A program made the position numbers and the translations under genes. DNA of 64,000 nucleotides. It comes from Tetragonia tetragonoides (Eukaryota; Streptophyta; Magnoliopsida; Caryophyllales; Aizoaceae). The notes beneath the pieces are model-generated. The model was not told the DNA's origin. It saw nothing but the letters and a program-made list of their open reading frames with translations, and searched no databases. The stretch spans positions 28,863,501-28,927,500 of the forward strand of contig CM076149.1 of the NCBI GenBank assembly GCA_038025085.1, read 5' to 3'. This document shows positions 45,001-59,300 of the stretch, in pieces (positions within the stretch are counted from its first letter, which is position 1; each line of letters opens with the position of its first letter).

Positions 45001-48000
45001 GTGAAACGGTCTTACACAAGGCCGAATGAAGTTTCTATACATTTTTAATTTAGCCAAAAATATTCATTACATTTTGGCTTTGGAACATAATGGACTAAAT
45101 CAAAATGACTCATCATTAAGCTGTCTACGTGTGGCCTTTGGTGGTAGGGTGAACACTTATGAGATTGTGCAACGACAGAGACCTGGCTGGTTTCCCACTT
45201 GTAGTTTGCTGATGACACGATTCTTTTCCTCTCGGCTGAGGTAGAGGGGTTTAAGAGAGTGCTAACTTTGTTACAAGTGTTTGAGGTGGTGTCTGGGATG
45301 AAGATTAATCTGTCTAAGTGTAGTTTGGCTTGGCTGGGATTAATGTGGAGAACGATGTGCTTGTTTCTTTTGCAGGTCTAGTGGGCTGTCAGGTGCAGCA
45401 ATGGCCACTTACTTATCTTGGGGTACCCCTTGGGGGTAATCCCCGGACGGCGGCTTTTTGGGAGCCTGTTGTGTCTAGGGTGTCTAAGCGTCTAGATGGT
45501 TGGAAGGGTGTGTATTTTTCTATAGGGGGGAGAATTACTATGCTTCATTCTTGTCTAGCTAGTATACCTCTTTATTACCTGTCCCTGTTCAGGATCCCGG
45601 TTAGTGTTGCTAATAGGATTGAGAGGATTATGAGAGACTTCCTGTGGTCCAGGGCAAGGGGGGATAGGAGGGATCACCTGGTTAGTTGGGACCGTGTTTG
45701 TCGGCCGAAGACGGAGGGGGCGCTGGGTTTTGGTAAATTGGTGTCCAAAAACATTTCGCTAGTGGGTAAATGGTTGTGGCGGTTTCCCCTGGAGTCTGAC
45801 TCCCTTTGGCACCGAGTTATCAGGAGCAAGTACGGTCTTATGCACAACAGGTGGGATGCTCATGCTGGTTCTAACGTCTCTCATGCTTGCCCTTGGAAAT
45901 TCATCACTCAGGTATCATCCCTTTTTTTTCCACTTGTTAGGTATAAGGTGGGTAATGGCCTTCGGGTTCGATTCTGGGAGGATGTGTGGAAGGGGGATCT
46001 TTCGTTTTCCTCCACATATCCTTGGGTTTTCCGGCTGTCCAACCTTCATGGGTCCCGGTGGCTGCGTTTCTCTCGGCCACTAGTGGATCTTGGGACTTAC
46101 ATTTGCGCCGGCCACCACATGATACAGAGATGGAGGAGCTCTGCTCTCTCCTCAGTGTCCTTAATTCCACTTCCCTTGTCCCTAGGGACGATTCTCGGAC
46201 TTGGACGGGGGATCCTTCTGGGTCTTCTCTTCAAAGTCCTTCCTTCACCAGATTAGCCTTCCCTCTCAGTTTCCACAATTCCCTCTATCTACTTTTATTT
46301 GGAAGTCTAAGGTTCCACTGAAGGTTCGCGCTTTTGTGTGGACTTTGGTGCTAGGTAGGTTGAATACTTATGATATGTTGGAACGTCGGTGGACCCTTTT
46401 ACTGGGGATTTGTATGATGTGTCGTCATAGTGGGGAGGATTCTTTGCATCTGTTTGTGCTGTGTGATTTTGCTAGGGATCTTTGGAGTAGATTGCTGTGT
46501 GGGGAGAATTTTGTGTGCCTAGCTACGGTGGGCGAGTTCTTGCAGTTACGATTTGCTGCGACGAGGAGGAGTAAAGAGGGGAGAGTGTTGTGGAGGTGTG
46601 CCTGCATGGCTATTCTGTGGTGTATACGGTTGGAGAGGAACTCGAGGGTCTTCTCCGAGACACAGAAGTCTCCTGATTTAGTTTGGGATCACATTGTATA
46701 TTTGGCGTCTCTCTGGGCTAAGGCAGCAGGGGCTTTTAAGGGCACCCCATTGACCTTAGTCCAGCGACATTGGCGTGATGTGTAGATATATTTAGCTTGA
46801 TATTGAGGATGCCTTATCCTCAACCTTTTTGTATTCTTTAACAATTGATTAATAAAATTTTTCTTATCTAAAAAAAAAGAAGAAAATTGCAGCTCTCAAG
46901 AATGCCCTAAGCAAGTCATTCTTGAAAGATTTTTCGGACCAGCAAAACAGATCCTTGGAATGAAGATCACTCGAGATCGTTCCAAAAAGTTATTGTGGCT
47001 ATCTCAAGAACGATACATTGAGAAGGTTCTTGAAAGGTTCAACTTGCACAAGGCCAAGCCAGTCAATGTCCCACTAGCCGGACATTTCAAGCTGAGCAAA
47101 AAGCAAAGTCTGAGAAGCGACATTGAGAGAGAAGAAATGGAAAAGGTCCCGTATTCATCTACTGTTGGCAGCCTCATGTATGCTATGGTATGTACAAGAC
47201 TTGATATAGCCTAATAGTTAGTAGATTCTTATCTAATCCCGGAAAACCACATTGGGTGGATACTTCGTTATCTCCGGAGTACGACCCAAAGATGCTTTCT
47301 CTCTCTCCCCTTAAGCAGTGAACTCTCCTAGTATGTCGCTCATCTTCTCCTCACCACTTTCTCTCTCTTTTCTTTTTCTCTGAGTTATGGAAACAGATCG
47401 GCCGATCTGTCTTCGGGTCGAAGGGAAATGCTTTGAGTTTTCTTTTGAGGGGGTTCGAGATGGAGGTTTTGTCAGAATTTTGGAGAAGGGACACAGGAGG
47501 GATCGTCGATTAGTGTTGCCAGCTTCCATGGCTCGATGGGTATGTGAGGTGTTGGGATCCGCTTTCGTGAGGTTGAAAAGATCGGAGCAGAAAAGGAGAT
47601 TTGGTCAGTTAATGGGTTGGATTAGGATCCGATCTAATGCCAGAGGGCGTTTTCTGGAGTTGGCACTCGTTTCTCGAGGGCGAAAGTCGTCAGTGTTCAT
47701 CCCTGGTGTTTCAAAGGATGATCGGTGGTCAGATCTGTGTGTGGAGGGCCTTGCGTGCGATGGTCGGCCCTGGCCTTATGCCCGCGAAGGTCGGCAGCTA
47801 GGGTTTTCGTTTGGCAGGGAGGTGGTGCGTGAGGCGCGTGGGCCGTCTGGCAGAGTGCGTGAGGCGCGTGAAGAGTCCGGCAGAGCCAGTGAGGCGCGTG
47901 GGGTGAATGGCGTGGAGACTCCAGCATGTGGAGCACATAATGTGGTGCTTGGGGCCTGTGATATGGAGCGTCACGAACCTGTCAAGTCCAAAAACGCTAT

Positions 48001-51000
48001 GCCTATTCAGTTTGGAACTAATGGTAGCATAGGCGGAACTCAAGGGTCACCATCACGCTCAAATATTAACATTGTGCTTGATTTGGGTCAGTTGATTTCC
48101 CCTTTAACTCTAAATGTTCTTGCCAATGGTCGTGTCCCTGTGGACCGGATGAAGCTGGGGTTGACGCTAGGGACCAATGAGTTGCAGGGGTCCCATGTAA
48201 AGTATGCAAATTCTGGTTCTGATGGACAAGCCATGCATGTATTTGGTAATGTACCACAAGGAGGGCTGGATGGCACTGCATCTCTGCTGATGGGCAGGGT
48301 GTACGTACTTGTCCGCAGGAGTCTAATTTTGGTGGACGTGCTAGGGATCAGAGTTGCTCCAGAAGTGGTGTCACGCCTGGTTTGAACGTAGGTGCACACA
48401 TTTGGTAGCGGCACAGTAGGTAAATGGAGCTGTTCAAAGTGAGGATGTTAGTTCTGAAGGGAGTTATAGTTCTTTACCTTGGAAGAGCTAATTTAAGGGG
48501 GGATGAGGATGAGGGTTCATATGTGTCGGAGACCCCTGTGGATTTGCAAGAGGCAGCTGTGTTCAATGAGGTTGAGACCAATTGCTCTATGGATCAGCAG
48601 CAGGCTAATGAAGTGGATGTCAGGGTGGATAATGGTCATGAGAAGGAGGAATCCTTGGGGACATCAAAGCAGCTCGGGTCTCCTCAAGGGGGTGTGCTTT
48701 CTCATCAGCCAGTGTCTTCCAAACAGGATGGTCTTCGCAATCTTGGGGATGGGCTTTTCCCAACTCCGTCGCTGCCCAGTTACTCTCTAGGTAACGAGAA
48801 GGCGGATGCTCGTGGACAAGCTCTTATGGAGGCAATGGGTTAATTTGTTGGTCCTATGGGAAACGAAATCCCTCTTGGTGCTCAATCTCTTTCTAGGAAG
48901 AAGAGGGGTAGTCGAGAGCTTCAGAAGTCTAGCATTAATTATGATGGCCGTTGCTTGAAAAACAAGCACTGAGCTTTAGGTTTTTTGTTTCTTTTAGGAT
49001 TGGGTTTGTTCTTTGAGATCTGATTTAGATTCTTGTATTCTTTCCTTCTTCAATAAAATCTTTTTCTTATCTAAAAAAACCAAAAGATGCTTATGCTTTG
49101 GTAAAGGGAGACCTGTGTTAGAGGGCTACACAAATGCAGATATGACGATTCTACAAAGTCGACGTAAGGATATGTGACTACGTTTGCAGGGGAAAATATA
49201 TCTTGGCAGTCAAAACTCCAAAAGTGTGTCGCACTTTCCACAACGGAGGCAGAGAACATCGCAGTTACAGAAGCAAGCAAGGAAATGCTATGGTTGAAAA
49301 TTTTCCTTCGTGAGTTGGGACAGGAGAGAAATTGTGATAATCAGAGTGCTATACACTTAGCCAAAAAATGGAGCTTTTCACTCTCGTACAGAACATATAG
49401 ATGTTCGATATCATTGGATACAAGATGTGTTAGAAGAAAAACTGTTGCAGTTAGACAAGTTAGACAAGGTTCATACTGATGAAAACTTGTCGGACATGAT
49501 GACCAAGGTGATACCGACCAGAAAATTCGATGACTGTTGCAGAGGTGCCAATTAGGTGAAGCCCCTCAACTAAGTTAGGAAGGGGGAGATTGTTTGGGGT
49601 CCCTCCTTAATCAGTGGGCCGCAACAAATAAATAAATAAAGTTAAAAAAAGAACTTTTTCTCAGTCGCGGGTGGTTCGTGAGACTTACATTTACGTCGAC
49701 CACCACATGATAGGGAGATGGAGGAGCTTGTTTCCCTCCTGAGTGTCCTTAACTTTACTCTCCTCGTCCCTGGGGACGATTCTAGGACTTGGACAGGGGA
49801 TCCCTCTGGGGTCTTCTCTTCTAAGTCCTTCCTTTACCATATTAGTCTTCCATCTCAGTTTCCACATTTTCCCCTATCTACTTTTATTTGGAAGTCTAAG
49901 GTTCCATTAAAGGTGCGCGCTTTTGTGTGGACTTTGGTGTTAGGTAGGGTGAACACTTATGATATGCTGCAGCGTCCTTTTACTGGGGTTTTGTGTGATG
50001 TGTCGGCATAGTGGGGAGGATTGCTTGCATTTGTTTGTGCAATGTGACTTTGCGCGGAGTTTATGGGTTAGATTGCTGTGTGGGGAGAGCTTTGTGTGTC
50101 CAGCCACGGTGGGCGACCTCTTACGGATACGTTTTGTGGCGATGAGGAAGAGTAAGAAGGGGAGGTTGTTGTGGCATTGTGCTTGTATGGCTCTACTTTG
50201 GTGTATTTGGTTGGAGAGAAATGCCAGTGAGAAGACTATTGATTATGTTTGGGATCACATAGTTTACTTGGCTTCTCTTTGGGCTAAGGCGGCGGGGGAC
50301 TTTAAGGGTGTTCCGTTAACTTTACTCCAACGCCATTGGCGTGATGTGTAGTTTTCTTTTTATATTGAGGATATCTTCTCCTCCACTTTTTTGTATTCTT
50401 TGCAATTGGATTAATAAAATTTTCTCTTATCTAAAACAAGAAAGTTCTAAATGAAGTTTATGCTGAAAGCTATTTGCAGCAGAGAATTTCTTGCGTTGAA
50501 GAAAATGGCAAGGCTTCTTTTAGGAGCTCTTACCATTTTATTAGCATAAACCTATTTTATAGGTTGTCAATTGTAGCCTTTATTTAGCATATAGAAGGTG
50601 CGTGAATAGGCTTGAGAAAAACAAAGAAAAATAGAGAAACACAGAGAAAGAGAAAATCCACGAATAATTGTTAGAGAAATCCACTCTTAGAGTGAGAAAC
50701 ATAGCCAAATAAAGTGAGGGAATTTGAGATCATCATATATTCTCAAATTCATTTTCTGAGAGTTCCACCAGTTTGGTGAGATTTTACTTGTTGTAATCCA
50801 TCGTCTGTGGGTGAGGTTATTTGTGAGAGATCCTCTAGTTTTGCTGGGGACGACAATTATTGTAATCCTACTATATTATTGTAGAAGTTTTTCTGGACTC
50901 ATCATCTCGTGGTTTTTACCATCACCTTGGAGGGTTTTCCACGTAAAGATTTGGGTGTCCTCATCTATTTAAATTTCTGCATAATTTTTTTTAGCCCATT

Positions 51001-54000
51001 TTAATTACACAAAGACGGAAAAGTTCTTCCGCAAATCTCCTGTTTTTCCCATTTTAAATAGATGAGGACATCGAAGGTTTTACGTGGAAAACCCTCCAAG
51101 GTGAAGGTAAAATCTACGGGACGTAGAGTCCAGAAAAACTTCCACTATAATATAGTAGGATTACAATAGTTGTCGCTCCAGCAAAACTAGAGGATCTCTG
51201 ACAAATAACCTCACCCACAAAGGATGTATTACAACATATATGATATCACCAAACTGGTGGAACTCTCAGAAAATGAATTTGAGAATATATGATTTTCTCA
51301 AATTCCCTCACTTTATGTGACTCTCTTTGTCACTCTAAGAGTGAATTTGTTTCACAATAATATATTGTGGTTTTTCTCAAGCCTATTCACGCACCTTTTA
51401 TATGCTACATAAAGGCTATAATTAACAACCTATAAAATAGGTTTATGCTAATAAAATGGTAAGAGCTCCTAAAAGAAAGCCTTGCCATTTTCTTCAGTGG
51501 TATGAAAGAAAACGCAGAGAGACTCCGGAGCCCCCCCACCTCCGGTGGGAAGGTGGACCTCTGGTGGCCTGCTAAGCACTACCCATAAACTCTCTCTCTC
51601 TCACTAGATTGTCTCTCTCTAGCAAACTCCAACAGTCAACTGATACCCATTCACCATCCGTTTCTTTTCTTTTAAGAGTGTAGTATACTTGGCCTCCATG
51701 TTTCCGTAGTTATCCTGTTACACAGGTTATGCTTCTTTGAGCTGAATTGTAAATAGATTCCTCTCGAGGACTCCTTGTCCTCTGTGGATGTATTATGTTC
51801 TTTGTTACTTTTAATAATACTTTTTATCTATATATTATCATTATTGCTTCCATTTGCTGCTTTGTCCTATGTGATAACAGACACAAATTTTAACATTGGT
51901 GGTTTTCTTGCAGTTTGTACACACTTGTTGAACCGTGTTTAATTGAATATGATGTAGTTTAATCAGTTGTGATTTTGGTGTTTCCCTACATGTTACTGCC
52001 ATATGTTACTTCTGTTTATTTTCTAATTCTTCTTTCCCACTGCAATTGCATCTTCTGACTTGTAATCTCTATGTATCACACAGGGATGGAGTTCAATGGA
52101 AACTGTAATAGCTGGTGAAAGCCTCTCTAGGACATTGCAATTAATGGGAAAACTAAGGGATGCACGAGAACTTTTAGAAAGGTGAAGTATAGCCTTCACT
52201 TTGTTAGATCTGCTCTTGTCAATGATTTAAAGCTGATATTATAATGAAACCATTTCAATGTCGCAGGTGTCTTGAAGTGCGGAGAACATTACTACCTGAA
52301 GATCACATTCAGGTCTGTAAAGTATTAGTTTTTGACAATTTGGTTCTTTCTTTCCTCTAGATCTTCATTGTAGCTTTTGTTAGAAAACCATTAAAATACG
52401 TTAAGTTGCCCATTTCTATGGGCCAGGGAGTGATTAAGAGGTAAGTAAGTTTTCCTTCAAAAATAATTTATACAAAAGAGCCCTCTACTCAATGAGTAAA
52501 AACCCACAAAGAAGGAAAATAGACTACTTTACCAGGATTTGGTAGAATGCTGACCATAGTTGTGTCAACGTGACATCGTTCTTCAACGCGTCAAATTGTC
52601 AATTTGGAATCTCATGCAGCTGTCCACCATAAACGAAAGAGAGGGAGAGTGTGTGCTATGGCTTATGTTGTGGTGGTGCTCCCAGATATACCGTCCGGCT
52701 CCGGCACAAACCACCAGTGGCGGTCAACTATGTGGAGAAGATATAAACATTCAAGAAAGAGACAGATGAACGTATATGGAGAATATTGTGGGAGTAGAGA
52801 GAAATCAACAAAAGAGGGAGTACTGAGAGTCTATGTGAGAGAGTAGGGAGAGAGTCAAAGAGATGAAGAGAGTCCATCGTTTTTTTTTTCTTCTTCTAGG
52901 AGATGGTTTCTTTACCTTTTTGTTTTTCAATCTTGTCTTCACAGTTGTTAAGTCAGCATTCATTTGAATTTTAACAACTATACAATTAATGCTGTGTAGT
53001 CTTTGTAGTTTGCTATGTTGTGAAAATACGAATCTTTTACCTCTTCTTTCTACTTTGCTAGCTTTCTACCAAATTTTTTCTATATATGTCGTGTCCCAGA
53101 TCTAGATTTAGGACAGAAACCCCAAGTCCTGAACTTTTGAGCAGCCACAAGTCGGACTCCCGGATCGATACCTGTGTTCGACACATACCTGAGTCATTGT
53201 AACATAGCTTACAAGAGAAAACCTCTGCGTTTAGTTTAATAAAGCCCAAACCCATGAATCCGACACAACATCGTTTGTAAATGAATCAAGCGTAAGAAGC
53301 AAATTAGAAAGCTCGACAATTTCCCTTCAATCAACGATCGTGAAATGGAAATTCCGCAAGATTCAGCAACCAATTATAGTGAAAAAGTGAAAGATAGGCA
53401 TATTATGGAGACAAGAAAGACCATGGAGGCGAGGGAACAACAGGGAGAAAAGAACCTTCCTCCTCTAAGCATCCTCTCAGAACAATATCTTGTCCCCAGG
53501 GCCAACTTTAAAGTAAAGAAAAGAAGGAAATTAGGATAAATCCAGGAAATGAACTTCTAGGGACTGGAAACAGTAGCTCCATGTCTCCACCACCTACCTA
53601 TCACTACTATAAGCATCTATCCATTTTGCTTAAAGACCGTATCTGCTTTGAATAACCTTGTGCTACAGAGTCTGGAATCGCTAAAGCCTTACCTCTAACA
53701 AATTCTCGAGACCAAGTCCTCTTATATCCTTAGACATACACACAGTACACAAGGGAATGGTAGCCAGACATGAGTGGATGATAGTAGTACACCCGCAAAT
53801 TAAAAGCCCTTCCACCCATCTGAACGCTTTAGTCACTATCTCAACAACCAGATGCCAAAAGGTAGATGAACTAGGTGGGAGGTAGTAGATCTAGGTTCAT
53901 CTGTTACAATTTGTTGGTGATACTATTTTCTTCCTCGAAGATGACCTTAGTTTCTTGAAGAATGAATTAGTAAGTAACCTACCCTCCTAAGAAAGAGAGA

Positions 54001-56297
54001 AACCAAGAACATAGGACCTTCTAGACAAAGATCTATATCATTAGCTCTGACGAGGAGTAGTTATTAATACATATTCCATCAAATTTATGGATGGCGTGTT
54101 GAAGTTTTAAGGTAATAAGTTGGATGCGTGTGTTTAGGATTGAAATGACATTTGCTTTAAATTATAAATATTGAGCTTGAGGTGCTTACGGATAAGTAAT
54201 CGTGGCTATTTGGTTATTCTGCGGTGTATTTGGCTGGAGCGGAACTTGAGGATTTTTTCTGCGTCTGGAAAAACAGTTGATACTGTTTGGGATCACGCCG
54301 TTTATTTGGCATCTCTTTGGGCCAAGGCAACTGGGGCCTTTAAGGGTGTTCGTCTTACACTTGTCCAGCTACAGTGGCGGGACTTGTAGATATGTTTTTG
54401 TTTTCCTTTTGAGGACTTCTTGTCCTCCGCCTTTTTGTATTCTTTCATTGATTCTATAATAAAAAAAAATTCTTATCTAAAAAAAAAATATAAATATTGA
54501 GCTTGAGCCTTGAGGTGCTTACAGATAAGTAATCGTGTGTTGATAAAAGGTTAATTTAATGAAACAAATTGAGGTATGTGTGTGCTCGTTTATGAGGTTA
54601 TGCACACATGCAAATCGTTTACAATGGTTTTTCTCAAAATACAAGGGTGCTCAAAATTATTTACAGAGAAAGGAAGACGGTTATTCGATTTCGTTGACTT
54701 TTACATCTTTGTGGGCTTGATTTTCTCTTCTTTATGCTTCATCTTGAATTTAGTTATGGATTTTACTAGGGGTTTAGACTATTTCGGAGGGATTTATCGA
54801 TGTTTAACCATGAGTATCTTGGATGTTATGTTTATTTTGGGATGTAATAATTTTTTTTGATTTAATGTTTTCCTATCTTGGATTATAAGATATATGGATA
54901 TCACATAACTAGATAACCTGGTAACGTAAATAATGGCGGTAATAATGCTGCTGCATAATCTCTTTTTTAAAAGATTAGGAAATTTAATAGTTTGATATAT
55001 AAATGTTTAGGAAATACAGGGTGTTATAGTTATGGTATTAGCAAGGATGAGGTTTGAGGGGACATAACAAGAGGTTGTTCGATTGATAGAACAATTGGTT
55101 TCGAAAGCTTGTCTGTCAAAGGAGTTTGAGGATATTCTTATTTGAAACAATTGGTATCAGAAGCCTTGGTCTCAATGGATCAAGTGGAGTGACTAGTGCC
55201 AAGAGAAGAAAGAGCTTCATTTGGGAGGTGGAGAGGGATTTGGAGATATTGTCAATGGTGCGGTCCACACTCGCAAGTGACGAGAATTGGAGTTTTAAAG
55301 GGATGATATACTCGAGTATTGTCAACAGCCACTGATTGAGAGGTTGGATCGCTGTTTTGAAAGTGCAACTGAAGCATTTTGGTTGTAGCAAACGTTTGAG
55401 TAAGAAGAGTATCAACATGCAGTTTTTGAAATGGAGGGGGGAAATGCTACAAGTTTTCTTTTAAAGGGGACCTTGTTAAGAGTGTTTTTTAAGTTTTATG
55501 TCTCGAGGGCTATATGCATTTCTATTAATTCCTGTATACCCTTGCTCCCAAGAAAGACCAATTCATGAGGGACTGTAGCTTTAGACCTATTTGCTTATCT
55601 GCTACAATCTAGTAGATTCTCACAAAAGTATGGGAAGTGGGCTAGGTTATTGTCTCTTCTATCTAATCTATTCATGTTGAGGGGAGGCAAATTTTTGATG
55701 CTCTTTTTATTGTTATTTGTCATGGGGGAAGTCTTTTATAATTTTTTTTATTTGGTGAAAGACGACTCTAGAAATGGGGATCTGTTTCTTTTTCTGATTG
55801 TTAATCTCCTCATTTGTACCAAAGTATTTTCTTCCTATCTGAAAAATTACTGCATTTACTGTCATTGTTATACATATCATTCTTATATATACCTGCTAAA
55901 TTGTGCAACAAAACTTTATTCATACACTATATAGTTTGTCTTTATGTTTTGATATAGCCCCCAGGATTTCATTATGAATAAAACGTATAAGCTTCTATTC
56001 TTTTTGGTAGATTGGTGCGAACATGCTTAGCCTTGCAAATGTTGCATTGTTGAATTCCAAGCAACTGGGAGAATCGGCAATGTCAGAAGCAATTATGGAG
56101 CTTGATAGAGCAAAAGAGCTCTTAATAAATTCAATCAGGTTTGTATCTATAGGTCTTAACTCTTAACGCCTGACATTGTTGTTGTGGCATTCTTTTTCTC
56201 TTATCACGGGAAAAGATTAAAGAAAAATTTCTGTAGCATTTGTTATGCTCATAGAAGTTGATTAATGGGGTTTGAATGAGAGGCCTAATTTCAGCAT

Positions 56298-56348
<51 letters not shown>

Positions 56349-59300
56349 ATTGGAGATCTCCCTACCCACCACCATTAGGGAGTGAGCTCCAGAAACCTGC
56401 TAGACATGTTTCCCTTTTTATGTTTATTTATTGTCATCTTGAAAATTGTTTAGCCTACAATGTGGTGGGCTTGATAGGATTGAGTTTCGCTTGGCTTAAT
56501 TCCCTTACACAAGATGTTCGCCATTGTTATTAATATAGAAGAATTATGTGGTGGATGGAAGCAACTTTGTCATTGTGGCGAGGGAAGCGACCACGTAATG
56601 GGTCCATCCATACTCAGAAGAGCAATGTTTATATTGACGCTGTAAATTACTGCAAACAAGGGTTGCCACTTCTTCTTGCTTGGGAAAGTGCCTAAGGGTC
56701 GTGTTGCTTCCATCAGAATTCCAGATGAAGAAAACGGCAAGGGTTAGCGTGCAAATGGATGCGTTACAGCGTTTGGGTAAGCCTCAGTCTGTTGACCGGT
56801 TGTAAAGGGTTCCGAGCTGCAAGAAGTGTGGTTCTTCAGCATTTGAATGGAAGCTCTAGGAGTTAGCATCGATGATGCAATCAATCCTAGTTATAGAAAG
56901 CGCATATTTCAGGCGCTACAATCTTGCAAGAGTAATGTATATTTTGGCTATGAATCTCGCCTCGCCCGATCATTGGAGCACGTGAAAATTCAAAGCAACC
57001 TTGCCTTCAGTTTTTATACGTGTTGGTAGCCTAAGAGCCTAAACATCAATTTTTCCTTCATTGTTTCACCGAATTGGGGTGAAAAACAAGTGGTTATTGG
57101 AGCAAGGGACTTTGGAACAGGAAGGTAGGATAGGCCCACTTTTGAGGAGGGTTTTTCTAAGGTTTGAGCCACAAAAGTTTAGGCCCACAGTCACATAGTT
57201 CTAGAATGCATATTGTCTGGAGTAAGAGGAAGGCTCACCCCCGATATCTACGTGGATCGAGCCTGACATCGATAGGAGGCTGCTATCGGCAGTCCGGCCG
57301 CAGCAGCAGAGTTCTCGGCGACCACGGCTCTGGAGTCAGAATTTTCGGCCGTTTTGCGGGGTCCAGAGGCTGGGCTGCTGTGGTGGCGGTGCTGTGCAGG
57401 CTTTGGCAGCTGGGGCTTCTGTGCGGATAATTTATGGGGCTGGCTGTTCTTGTCTATATGCAGATTTTTCTTGCATTGGCCTTGTTAAGAACCTCATGTT
57501 AAGCTAACTTTTTTGTTGTCGTTGAAGACGTATTCAACATGGTGTCCTGGAATTTCATTTGTTTCATTTAACCTAGTGTTAACATATTTCTTCATGACAG
57601 AATTGCTCGTACTGTTATGGATTATCCTAAGCGGAAGAAAAATGGTCGGACTTATGAGCGGCAAATTGAGAAGGATGAGCGTATTGCGTTGGTTATACTG
57701 GTTAGTGCTTCCTGCAGCCAACTCATCAGTGTTCTTTTGTATAAATAGTCGCTATTTAGTGTTTAGTGTTGTAGAGTCGTACTTGGGCTGTGGGTCAATT
57801 ATGTACTGTTCAGCATATAGATGGCCAAGAGGGTTCCAAACTTGGCAACATATTCCATTTGCTCTTCCAATAAATTTCTTTTGACTCAATGGGGTAACGG
57901 ACTTTTGCAAGGTTCATGGGGTGTTTTTTTGCGACTAAATGAAAATGGCTCATAAAACTGTTGGCACTTCTTATTTAGGTTGAAGTTGCCAATGGTCGTG
58001 CAATTTGGATCAAGGGTCGATCGGAAACAATTACTCTATGAGGCTCTGTACTCACAGGGGTAAGGCTACGTACAACCGACCTCCCCTTACCCTTCCTAGG
58101 CGGGAGTCTCTTTGGAGGCATTGGGGTAATGTTGATGTTGATGTAAAGGTCTAACATTAGAGGGAGTACTATACTAATTGGACTATATGGCACTGGTTGA
58201 TTAGGATGCTTATTCAAGTTGTTGATTTTGATGTCAGCATGCAGTATGTTGCATAATTTCATATCCTTGTGCTTTTTATTGCAGTTAAAATCACTAAAAG
58301 CTGTTGCACATGTGGAGATGGCTAAGCAAGAAGTACAAAAAACGAGGGTTAGTATCAGCAGTAATACATATATCTTAATTTGTGGGTTCTAAGAATTGTT
58401 CATTGTATGATACAGCTTGCGCATTCTAGCTTCAAATTTTGCATGATATGATGATTTCTGTACTTGAACACAAATTTAATTGTATATTTGTCTTTTCTCT
58501 TATCTGGAGCAAGGTGAAAAAAGGAATATACATTAGTACCCCTACGCAACAGGGCCTTCTCAACCTTGTGTCAAGTGCCTCAAGGCTCAATATGCAATCT
58601 TTGAGATCAAGCAGGTTGAGAAGGCTCAATATGTAATGTATCGGAGAAACCGCACTTGATTATGCTTTATGAGACACATAAATATAACTAACTGAACCGT
58701 CACAATCTCTACTTGATGGACATAGCAATTACATTCATATGCTCCTCTTAAATTTGTATATCTTTCATTGATTTTTTATTTTTTTTCCTAATTATCTATT
58801 TTATTGTTTTGACATTAGTATTTCATGATTAGCTCTATACCAATTTCATTTTATTGAGATGTTCTATAGCTATTCAAAACAGTGACCAAATTTATTCTAA
58901 GAAGGGTATGCTGATGTGGAGAACTAATTCTTCTTCTGTAGAGACTAGCCAAATTTGTTCCAAGAGGAGGATGGTGCCGAATTCATTCGTTTTGAACTTT
59001 CCTGTAGTACCTTCTTATGAATGAAACTGTTAGGCATGCTCACTTTGTGGAAATATACTTCTCTTTTTCCGTGACTCCCTCTGTGTGTGGATATCTTTGT
59101 CTTACTTAACTTTGTCCATTTAAACTTTGCTACTCTTGAGTTTTACAATGGAAGCTATGTTGCCTTTATATAGAGAGCAGAATCAGTTAGGTAATAACGT
59201 AAAAGAAACAAAAATAACGCTATGGGTGCAAAACCCAAGTCCAGAGTCACAAGAAAGCAAAACAACGATGACCGTTGCTGGTGTGCATCAATTTTTGATT

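Larger units (their letters stand above)
44281..52083 (+). other. TPR intron 10 (7.8 kb)
   Basis: GT-AG intron (donor GTACTA, acceptor ATCACACAG). It contains a CGGTCATAT-type repeat, three L1-derived elements, a Copia relic and a large inverted repeat, all listed separately. The part at 51497-52083 has a CT-rich run at about 51588-51622 and no other recognisable feature. Confidence 0.8.
52313..56010 (+). other. TPR intron 12
   Basis: GT-AG intron (donor GTCTGT, acceptor TTTGGTAG). It contains two degenerate L1 remnants and an L1 tail insertion, listed separately. The stretch 52313-53329 is AT-rich with a purine-rich part at 52730-52880 and no recognisable element. 54538-55479 is AT-rich and includes TGGTATCAGAAG at 55150, which only weakly resembles a primer-binding site. 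Confidence 0.75.

Noticed and set aside
44843..45019. Possible small MITE with TAAGAC/GTCTTA ends
   Set aside because: The ends are only partly complementary and no target duplication is clear.
55140..55165. TGGTATCAGAAG as a second primer-binding site
   Set aside because: The match is imperfect and no LTR end precedes it.
56540..57440. Possible retroelement ORF1 in intron 13
   Set aside because: Short suggestive peptides only, in broken frames, without enough match to assign a family.
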